A stretch of 46,564 nucleotides of DNA from Alphaproteobacteria bacterium. Its GTDB lineage: Bacteria; Pseudomonadota; Alphaproteobacteria; Rickettsiales; SXRF01. Under the pieces are notes generated by a model, which did not search any database, was not told the origin of the DNA, and worked only from the letters and a program-made list of their open reading frames with translations. Both the position numbers and the translations under genes were made by a program. The stretch lies in contig JABDCD010000003.1 of NCBI GenBank assembly GCA_013288305.1, positions 11,466-58,029 of the forward strand. Reading direction: 5' to 3'. Positions 40,300 to 46,564 of the stretch are shown here, one piece after another (position 1 is the first letter of the stretch; every line of letters starts with the position of its first letter).

Positions 40300-41565
40300 A
40301 TGCGGCTGTTCAGATTTTATGGCGGCGAGACTATGGCGTCGTTCCATCAGGCGGTCGCGCGCACGATCGTTATCCAGATCGGCATGTTGGCGTTTTCCAC
40401 CGTCGTCTCGGTATTGATCAGCCGCGCGCTGGGAGTCGACAACCGGGGAATAGTGTCATGGATGCTGGCCTATAGCGGATTCGGTTCCATCTGCGTGACG
40501 CTGGGGATGGGACAGGCGGTGAAAAAATACATCGCCAAACTGCCGCACCACGCCCCGGCCTTTATTGCGGTCGACCTGATCATACTGGCCATCAGCCTGC
40601 TTCTTTTCCTGCCGCTGTTATATTATTATGGCATCTCGGCACCGATCGCGCGGCATAATCCCGTCATATTCCTGCTGGCGTTGCTGCTCGTTCCTTACCT
40701 GGCATTCGCCGGTATTCTCAATGAAATATTGATCGGGCTGGGGAAAAGCCTGCATTTCAATCTTCTCTATGTCATCGAAAAATGCGTCAATATGGCCCTG
40801 AATATCAGCCTGCTTGCCTTCGGATGGGTCTATCCGCTGGTCGTCGTCGCCACTTATATGACGGCGATATTTTTCCGCCTGGTCGTGGGCATAGGGTTTA
40901 TCCGGCCTTACATTCGCCGGCCGCCGACCCGCCAGGAACTGTGGGAAGCCTTCCGCATCATGCGCAAGTTGATTTTCAGTTCCTATTTCTCCAACCTGAC
41001 GATGTATTACTGTAGCATTTTGCTCACCATCGTGATGGGAATCATGGCTACTTCCAAAGAGCTGGGTTATTTTTCCATCGCCAAATTCGTGACCGACCAG
41101 GCGTTGATGCTGCCGGGAACGCTGGCGTCATTTACCCTGCCGCAACTGGCAAAAGAAAAAACCCTGGCCGGCCAAAAAAGGGCAAAAGAGCATATCCTCA
41201 TGCTCACGCTGGCAATGCTGCTGGTGCTGGCATTGCCTTTATTTTTCTTCCCGGCGACCATCACGCGCCTGCTGTTCGGCGAGGCATTCATGCCCGCTGC
41301 CCCCTGCCTGCACATCCTGGCCATCGGCATGATCGCTTCGGGGATGATCGGGGTGGCGAATTCCATTATCGCGTCCCAGCACCAGGAACGCCTGCTGATG
41401 CTGAACTCGGGAACGCTGGTGCTGTGCATTACGCTCTTCACCTTGCTGTTTCACAACGATCTGACCGCCGTGACTGCGTCGTATATTCATTCCGGCGCGC
41501 ATATCATCGGCATGATCGTGGCGCTGGGAATTGTCGTTTATACGCGCAACAGCACGGAGAATTAA
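40300..41565 (+). CDS. Wzx-type oligosaccharide flippase
   Basis: The 421-residue MOP-superfamily protein has about 12 membrane helices and starts near ARTIVIQIGMLAFSTVVSVLISRALGVDNRGIVSWML, typical of polysaccharide flippases. It contains LAFAGILNEILIGLGK and LPQLAKEKTL. It moves undecaprenyl-linked repeats to the periplasmic face. The start may be 40300 or the in-frame ATG at 40333, which has GGCGAGA upstream. It is convergent with the sugar transferase, with only 18 nt between stops. Confidence 0.9.
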   Translation: MRLFRFYGGETMASFHQAVARTIVIQIGMLAFSTVVSVLISRALGVDNRGIVSWMLAYSGFGSICVTLGMGQAVKKYIAKLPHHAPAFIAVDLIILAISLLLFLPLLYYYGISAPIARHNPVIFLLALLLVPYLAFAGILNEILIGLGKSLHFNLLYVIEKCVNMALNISLLAFGWVYPLVVVATYMTAIFFRLVVGIGFIRPYIRRPPTRQELWEAFRIMRKLIFSSYFSNLTMYYCSILLTIVMGIMATSKELGYFSIAKFVTDQALMLPGTLASFTLPQLAKEKTLAGQKRAKEHILMLTLAMLLVLALPLFFFPATITRLLFGEAFMPAAPCLHILAIGMIASGMIGVANSIIASQHQERLLMLNSGTLVLCITLFTLLFHNDLTAVTASYIHSGAHIIGMIVALGIVVYTRNSTEN

Positions 41566-41583
41566 GTGACGTTAATATTGTGT

Positions 41584-42264
41584 CTAGAGGATATTCGCCA
41601 TTTTTGGGTGTAAAACCCGGGGCGGCCGCGCTTTCACTTGAGCCCTTGCAGGATTGCGTTTGACTCCCGATAGCTCAGATATCACCCGTTTAAGCACGTA
41701 ACGCGCCGTTTTGTAGAATATCTTGGCATCAAGCCCGAGCGATACATGGTTGACATAATAAAGATCGCATTTTATCCGCGACCGGAAATGCTGCCGCGTT
41801 TCGGTAAGATAATGCAGTCCCGTCACCTCGACGATACAAGCCAGCCCAGGCCGCACGCGGTAGCGCTCATAGTACCTGGGATCAATATGAGCATAGCGCT
41901 GTCCATGCCTTATAGCATAGGGACGTGGACCTATCAGCGACATGTCTCCTTTTAATATATTGAACAATTGCGGCCATTCATCCAGCGCGGTTTTGCGCAT
42001 GAAGCGCCCGATGGGCGTAAGCCCCGGCGCATCCGGCTTTATATCTACCGGAGGCGCATGCAGCGATGGCGTTTGCATGGTTCTGAATTTATAGATGGTG
42101 AATTCCTTGCCGTTCAGCCCCAGCCGGCGTTGTAAAAATAAAGGATTGCCGTGCCCGTCGATCATGGCCAGCAACAGTCCCAGTAACAGCAGGGGCGATG
42201 CCATCACTAAAAGTATGGCGCTGAGAACGATATCGATAAAGCGTTTGAGAAAGTATCCGGGCAT
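41584..42264 (-). CDS. Initiating undecaprenyl-phosphate sugar-1-phosphate transferase
   Basis: The 226-residue bacterial sugar transferase (WcaJ/WbaP C-terminal type) has one N-terminal membrane helix after LKRFIDIVLS. It also has FTIYKFRTMQ, PIGRFMRKTALDEWPQLFNILKGDMSLIGPRPY and a C-terminal DLYYVNHVSLGLDAKIFYKT. It attaches the first sugar phosphate to undecaprenyl phosphate, which commits repeat synthesis. I use the ATG at 42264; a TTG at 42282 would add six residues. Confidence 0.93.
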   Translation of the reverse strand: MPGYFLKRFIDIVLSAILLVMASPLLLLGLLLAMIDGHGNPLFLQRRLGLNGKEFTIYKFRTMQTPSLHAPPVDIKPDAPGLTPIGRFMRKTALDEWPQLFNILKGDMSLIGPRPYAIRHGQRYAHIDPRYYERYRVRPGLACIVEVTGLHYLTETRQHFRSRIKCDLYYVNHVSLGLDAKIFYKTARYVLKRVISELSGVKRNPARAQVKARPPRVLHPKMANIL

Positions 42265-42853
42265 GCCGCTTCTTGATTCCAAAGAGGTTGATTACATGTT
42301 TATTGTAAACGCCATCTATTAAATTCATATTAATTAATATGAAAATAAACGCGATGGCGGGGCTGGCAAAAGTCATTAAAATTACGTAAAAATACATAAA
42401 AACAAATTATTATAAGAAGCCGAAGAATGGTACTCATAAAGGAAAGCTTCCTTAATCCTGAGAGGATAAAGCTTATTGCCATCACCATGCCCATTTTATA
42501 TAAGAGACTGTATAAATAATCTCGTATGAAAATAAAAGGTTATGAGCAAAACCGTTACGCTGCGCAGTAAGAAGAATGATTTATTCATTAAACCAAGGCC
42601 CGATTCCGCTGCAAAATTTTACAAATAGCATTTTTTGGCATAACGGATAAAAAAAACGTAAATCTAGACATAAAAATCAATATATTAACTATTTATGCCG
42701 CTTAAAAACCTGCCTGCCGATGAGAATTAACCAGGGATTAGCGTACGTTCATCAAACTGTAACACTCTGCTGATAGAATGGGGCGATTGTCGAAACCGTG
42801 ACTCCCGGCCACGAAGCCATGGTTTTTCTTAAATCTGTACACAGGAATGGGTT
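42265..42853. other. AT-rich intergenic region with no gene
   Basis: I see no coding region in these 589 nt between the divergent sugar transferase and TolC genes. It is strongly AT-rich. It holds the 20-bp palindrome at 42324-42343 and the flanking CGCCATC (42310-42316) / GATGGCG (42353-42359) inverted pair. It probably carries the promoters for both directions. Confidence 0.7.
42324..42343. promoter_or_regulatory. 20-bp perfect palindrome, possible operator
   Basis: TTCATATTAATTAATATGAA is a perfect palindrome 60 nt upstream of the sugar transferase ATG. It is nested in a wider CGCCATC/GATGGCG inverted pair. A dimeric regulator site is plausible; no regulator is encoded nearby. Confidence 0.55.
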
Positions 42854-44347
42854 GTGGACGCAGCAAATGATTGGTCCTATCGTTACAAGCACCTATCCGG
42901 TTACGCGCTGTTGTTCTGCCTGATTATGAGCGGCGCGGCGCAGGCGGAGCCGCTGCCCTGGCTTGCGGGAATACTAGCCGATCCCTTCGCTTCGGAAGAA
43001 AAAGCCGCCGGCCTGGTTTCCCCCGAACTGAAACCCGACAGCTGCCAGCTGCCCGACGTTACGCATAAGCTGCATTTCAACGATGTCGTGATCGCGGCGC
43101 TGTGCAACAATCCCGACACCAAGGCGGCTTACCTCAATCTGCTCGGACAGGCGGCGAGCATGGTCAGCAATTATTCGGGATACCTGCCCAACGCGGCGGC
43201 AAGCTATGACCATGGACGCACCACTTCTTTCGGCGAAAACAGCAAATCGACGTCCATCAACAGTTCTTACGGCGTATCGCTGGGCATGACGCTGTATGAT
43301 TTCGGCCAGCGCGAATTCAAATTGGAGACGGCCGAACTCGCGCTCATGGCGGCGGGGCAAAGTTATAATTCCACCCTGCAGGGCGCCATCGCCTCGGCCT
43401 TGCAGGGCTATTACGGTTTGCTCACCGCGCAAAATGCGCTCGGTGTCGCCAACGAATCGGAGGGTTTTGCCAAAGCCAGCTACGACGCGGCGGCATTGCG
43501 CCACCAGATCGGGCAGGTGCCGCTGGCGGATGAATTGCAGGCCAAAGGCTCCTATTCGCAGGCGCAACTGGCAACGCAATCGGCGCAAAACGCGCTGTCC
43601 CTCCAGCAGGCGGCATTGGCGATACTGATGGGGCTTCCCGCCGATGCCGGGGTCCAGGTGGCGGAGGTGGACGACAACACGCTGGCTCAGGATCCTTTCG
43701 GCGGCCAGGTGCAGGCGCTGATGGAAAAAGCCAAAGAGAAGCGCAACGATCTCCAGGCAAGCCGGACGTCGCTCAAAGCATCGGAAGTATCGCTGCAAGC
43801 CCTCAAGCGCGGCGATCTGGCCACCGTTTCGGCGACGGCGAACTTGAATGCGAGCAATGATCGTGTTAATGTTCTAAGCCGCGATGCCTCGCGCAGCCAG
43901 GGCATCGGCCTCTCGGTCAGCATTCCTATCTTTACCGGCTTCAGCCAGACTTATAGCGAGCGCGCGGCGGAAAAATCGCTGGAAGCGCAGCGCGAGACGC
44001 TCATCAAGACCGAGCTGGGCGTGGAGCAGGATGTGTGGAACGCCTGGCATAATTACGAAACGGCAAAACAGTCGTGGAAAACCAGCCAGGACCAGATTGC
44101 CAGCGCCACCCAGCTCAAGGACGTCGCGCTGGGCCGTTACAAAGAGGGCCTGGGCAGCATCTTGGACGTGCTCAACGCCCAGGTGCAGTACAGTTCCGCG
44201 CTGCAAAGCCAGCTGCAGACGCGCTATAGCCTTCTGACGTCGCGGGTTGACCTGGTGCGGTCGGCCGGTGTACTGGATCTTAATACCATGCGCCCGGATG
44301 TCGTGTCGCAGGATGCTCCCCTAAGCCCGCCGGAGGCGAAAGAATAG
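42854..44347 (+). CDS. TolC-family outer membrane efflux protein
   Basis: The 497-residue protein has a signal peptide ending SGAAQA|EP. Two repeats of the outer membrane efflux domain with long helices follow: LNLLGQAASMVSNYSGYLPNAAASYDH and GIGLSVSIPIFTGFSQTYSERAAEKSLEAQRE. NTKAAYLNLL and KEGLGSILDVLNAQVQYSSA are typical TolC segments. It forms the trimeric outer membrane channel for the adaptor and ABC transporter encoded directly downstream. The start is GTG at 42854; the next in-frame ATG falls inside the signal peptide. Confidence 0.92.
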   Translation: MDAANDWSYRYKHLSGYALLFCLIMSGAAQAEPLPWLAGILADPFASEEKAAGLVSPELKPDSCQLPDVTHKLHFNDVVIAALCNNPDTKAAYLNLLGQAASMVSNYSGYLPNAAASYDHGRTTSFGENSKSTSINSSYGVSLGMTLYDFGQREFKLETAELALMAAGQSYNSTLQGAIASALQGYYGLLTAQNALGVANESEGFAKASYDAAALRHQIGQVPLADELQAKGSYSQAQLATQSAQNALSLQQAALAILMGLPADAGVQVAEVDDNTLAQDPFGGQVQALMEKAKEKRNDLQASRTSLKASEVSLQALKRGDLATVSATANLNASNDRVNVLSRDASRSQGIGLSVSIPIFTGFSQTYSERAAEKSLEAQRETLIKTELGVEQDVWNAWHNYETAKQSWKTSQDQIASATQLKDVALGRYKEGLGSILDVLNAQVQYSSALQSQLQTRYSLLTSRVDLVRSAGVLDLNTMRPDVVSQDAPLSPPEAKE

Positions 44348-44351
44348 GATT

Positions 44352-45515
44352 ATGCCATATAGCAAATATAAAAAAGTTAAACGCCTGCTCGTGCTTTTCG
44401 TGATCGTGACCCTGATCGCCATGAGCTGGCATTTGCCCGGCGACAGCGGCGGCAGCCAGCCCGCCTACCGCACCGATAAGATCACGCGCGGCGACATCAA
44501 GGAAGTGGTGACCGCCACCGGCACGCTCAACCCGGTGCAGCTGGTGACCGTCGGCACGCAGGTGTCGGGGCAGGTCAACAAGCTCTACGTCAAGGTGAAC
44601 GATCATGTTAAAATGGGGCAACTGCTGGCGGAAATAGATCCGGCGCTGCTGCTGGCGCAGATCAAGCAGGACCGGTCGTCGCTGGAAACCGCCAAGGTGG
44701 GGTACGAGCAGGCCGAGCGCGACCTGAACCGCACGCGCATGTTACTGGAAAAAGATTACGTGGCCAAGGTCGATCTCGAACATGCCCAGCAGGCGGAACT
44801 CCAGGCCAAAAACAGCTATGACTCGGCGAAAACCGTCATCGAGCGCGACGAGGTGAACCTCAATTACGCCAAGATCGTTTCGCCCATCGACGGCATCGTC
44901 ATCTCGCAGGAGGTGACCGAGGGGCAGACGCTGCAGGCGAGCTTCCAGGCGCCGACCATGTTCAAGATCGCGGGCGACCTGACGAAAATGAAAATCGAAG
45001 TCAATTTTTCCGAAGCCGACATCGGCAAGGTCAAGGTGAACCTGCCGGCGACGTTCAACATCAATGCCTTTCCCGACCGGGTATTCACCGGCATGGTGCA
45101 ATCGGTCAACCTTAACCCCACCAACCAGCAGGGTAGCGTCACCTACGGCGTGACGGTGACCGTCGATAACCAGGATCAGGTTTTGCTGCCAGGCATGACC
45201 GCCTATGTCAGCGTGACGCTGGCGGAGAAAAAAGGAGTGCTGCGCGTGCTGGCGACGGCGTTGCGCTTCGTCCCGCCGCCCGAGCCGGTCAGCGAGCTGC
45301 AACGTATGCTGCGCATGTTCACGGGGATGAAGCCGGAGAGGCCTGCCGTGCCGGAGGCGGGCAGCAAGACCATCTATCTCCTGCGCCATAACGAGTTGGT
45401 GCCGGTGACGGTCACCGTCGGAAAAACGGATGAAAGCTACGTGGAAATAGAGGGCGCCGGCATAGCGGAAGGCGACACGGTGGTCACCGGCATCATGCCG
45501 CCGGGAAGGCATTAG
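44352..45515 (+). CDS. MacA-like periplasmic adaptor (HlyD/RND-type membrane fusion protein)
   Basis: The 387-residue protein has one N-terminal membrane helix (LLVLFVIVTLIAMSW). The lipoyl/barrel-sandwich halves are GTLNPVQLVTVGTQVSGQVNKLYVKVNDHVKMGQLLAEIDP and IVSPIDGIVISQEVTEGQTL, around an alpha-hairpin (about 95-150). A beta-barrel domain and C-terminal membrane-proximal domain follow. It links the inner membrane ABC transporter to TolC. The start lies 4 nt after the tolC-like stop. Confidence 0.94.
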   Translation: MPYSKYKKVKRLLVLFVIVTLIAMSWHLPGDSGGSQPAYRTDKITRGDIKEVVTATGTLNPVQLVTVGTQVSGQVNKLYVKVNDHVKMGQLLAEIDPALLLAQIKQDRSSLETAKVGYEQAERDLNRTRMLLEKDYVAKVDLEHAQQAELQAKNSYDSAKTVIERDEVNLNYAKIVSPIDGIVISQEVTEGQTLQASFQAPTMFKIAGDLTKMKIEVNFSEADIGKVKVNLPATFNINAFPDRVFTGMVQSVNLNPTNQQGSVTYGVTVTVDNQDQVLLPGMTAYVSVTLAEKKGVLRVLATALRFVPPPEPVSELQRMLRMFTGMKPERPAVPEAGSKTIYLLRHNELVPVTVTVGKTDESYVEIEGAGIAEGDTVVTGIMPPGRH

Positions 45516-45530
45516 GGTGTAGGTTAGCTT

Positions 45531-46220
45531 ATGACCGATGTCATCGCCATGCAGGATATCTGCAAGGATTATACGCTGGGTTCCGGCGTGACGACGCCGG
45601 TGCTGAAATCGATCAACCTGATCGTCGAGCCGGGCGAGTTCGTCGCCATCATGGGGTCTTCCGGTTCGGGCAAAAGCACGCTGATGAATCTGCTCGGTAC
45701 GCTCGACCGCCCGACCAGCGGCCTCTACCTGCTCGACGGGGAAGACATCAACGAGTATGACGATGCCGCCCTGGCACACTTGCGCAACCAGACCATCGGC
45801 TTCGTCTTCCAGGGATTCAACCTGCTGCCGCGGCGGTCGATCGTCGACAATATCGCGCTGCCGCTATTTTACGGCGGCGAGGAGCGCAAGGAGCGCGTCC
45901 GCCGCGCCGAGCATTACCTGAACCAGGTCGGGCTGTCCTCGCATCGCAACTACCTGCCGGGACAATTGTCGGGCGGGCAGCAGCAGCGCATCGCCATCGC
46001 GCGCGCGCTGGCCGGGGAGCCGACGCTCATTCTCGCCGACGAACCGACCGGCAATCTCGACAGCCACACCAGCAAGGAAATCATGGAGATTTTTTCCGCA
46101 CTCAACAAGGAAGGCATCACCATCGTGCTGGTCACCCACGAGATGGACATCGCCTGTTGCGCCAAGCGGCTGGTGCAGCTCAAGGATGGCAAGATCGTCT
46201 ATGACGGGCCGATGTATTAG
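45531..46220 (+). CDS. MacB/LolD-type ABC transporter ATP-binding protein
   Basis: The 229-residue ATPase has Walker A GSSGSGKST at about 41-49, Q-loop FVFQGFNLLP, signature LSGGQQQR, Walker B LILADEPTGNLD and H-loop VTHE. It belongs to the LolD/MacB class that drives mechanotransmission-type exporters. Here ATPase and permease are separate genes, unlike the fused E. coli MacB. The start is 15 nt after the adaptor gene. Confidence 0.96.
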   Translation: MTDVIAMQDICKDYTLGSGVTTPVLKSINLIVEPGEFVAIMGSSGSGKSTLMNLLGTLDRPTSGLYLLDGEDINEYDDAALAHLRNQTIGFVFQGFNLLPRRSIVDNIALPLFYGGEERKERVRRAEHYLNQVGLSSHRNYLPGQLSGGQQQRIAIARALAGEPTLILADEPTGNLDSHTSKEIMEIFSALNKEGITIVLVTHEMDIACCAKRLVQLKDGKIVYDGPMY

Positions 46221-46235
46221 AAAAAGGATGAGCGC

Positions 46236-46564
46236 ATGATGTTCCCCGCCCTGCTGCATGAAGCATGGATTTCGATCGGCACCCATCGGCTGCGGACGTT
46301 TCTGGCCATGCTGGGCATCGTTATCGGCGTCGGCTCCGTGGTGCTGTTGCTGGCGATAGGCGCCGGCAGCAGGCGCGTGGTCGAAGACGCCATCAACATG
46401 CTGGGCAGCAACATGCTCATCATCACGCCCGGCAGCAGCAATAACGGCGGGCTGCGCAGCACCATGCCGACACCGTTTACCTTACCGGACGCCGAAGCTA
46501 TCGCTTTGCTTCCGACCGTTGTGGCGGCGGCACCGGTGCAGATCACCGGCAGCAATCTCCACAT
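46236..46564 (+). CDS. MacB-type ABC transporter permease (5' part; cut by window end)
   Basis: 109 residues are visible. MMFPALLHEAWISIGTHRLRTFLAMLGIVIGVGSVVLLLAIGAGSRRVVEDAI is the classic MacB permease N-terminus and first membrane helix. The start of the large periplasmic domain follows (NMLGSNMLIITPGSSNNGGLRS). It completes the tripartite efflux system with the upstream ATPase, adaptor and TolC genes. The ATG at 46236 or the adjacent one at 46239 is used. Confidence 0.93.
   Translation, partial: MMFPALLHEAWISIGTHRLRTFLAMLGIVIGVGSVVLLLAIGAGSRRVVEDAINMLGSNMLIITPGSSNNGGLRSTMPTPFTLPDAEAIALLPTVVAAAPVQITGSNLH

Noticed and set aside
42089-42397. Minus-strand 102-residue frame upstream of the sugar transferase
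   Set aside because: Most of it is a shifted-frame reading of the sugar transferase gene, and the rest is AT-rich intergenic DNA.
1-46564. CRISPR array or anti-phage system
   Set aside because: I saw no regularly spaced direct repeats of 24-40 nt and no cas or recognised defence genes; the only nuclease-like candidate is the lone DUF2726 protein.

Overview
The window looks like chromosomal DNA from an alphaproteobacterium. The reasons are the UPF0262 gene next to hisD, the short (regulatory-subunit-dependent) form of HisG, the murA ... hisG-hisD-UPF0262-infA-maf order, a GC-rich core (estimated by eye, not computed), and a full-length trifunctional-type PutA without a DNA-binding N-terminus. 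I cannot name a genus from the sequence alone.

Layout. (1) 1-7018, minus strand: a housekeeping run reading murA, an unknown protein, a ParD/ParE-like toxin-antitoxin pair, hisG, hisD, UPF0262, infA, maf and comM (cut by the window edge). The unknown gene and the toxin-antitoxin pair are AT-richer and sit between murA and hisG. Repeats sit in the gaps: twin 32-nt hairpins between hisG and hisD, a heptamer-based inverted repeat between UPF0262 and infA, and a dispersed-type palindrome at the start of maf. (2) 7145-9767, plus strand: bamE followed after 1 nt by a membrane sensor with a degenerate HD-GYP domain. (3) 9886-9959: tRNA-Gln(CUG). Its 3' end is copied at 21037-21050, which delimits an 11.1-kb island. 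(4) 9960-21050, the island: a truncated integrase, a hypothetical gene, a DUF2726 protein, an ECF sigma/anti-sigma pair facing a Tat metallophosphoesterase and a cupredoxin, HxlR with a RutE-like reductase, OxyR with a microprotein, AhpC and AhpD, and TetR with an operon of four microproteins, an SDR, a pirin and an OsmC protein. It reads as a redox/electrophile-defence island with four regulator-target modules. Three of these have recognisable DNA sites: paired ECF promoters, a near-perfect OxyR site and two identical TetR operators. (5) 21118-31067: putA, an unknown membrane protein, an AGCS-type amino acid/sodium symporter and the glycine cleavage operon gcvT-gcvH-gcvPA-gcvPB. Together these suggest use of proline, alanine and glycine. 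(6) 31068-42264: an exopolysaccharide locus with two GT2 glycosyltransferases, an O-antigen-ligase/polymerase-like protein, a GT4 glycosyltransferase, a secreted GH12 glucanase, an AT-rich methyltransferase, a GumC/Wzz-type co-polymerase with a degenerate kinase domain, a Wza-type export lipoprotein, a Wzx flippase and an initiating sugar-phosphate transferase. (7) 42854 to the end: a TolC / MacA / MacB-type tripartite efflux operon, with the permease cut by the window edge.

The most novel material is the island, above all the TetR-controlled string of four short genes, one of which is paralogous to a microprotein gene directly upstream of ahpC. Other points worth a second look are the divergent ECF promoters, the twin hairpins in the his operon, the BamE-coupled pseudo-HD-GYP protein and the GH12 enzyme in the polysaccharide locus.
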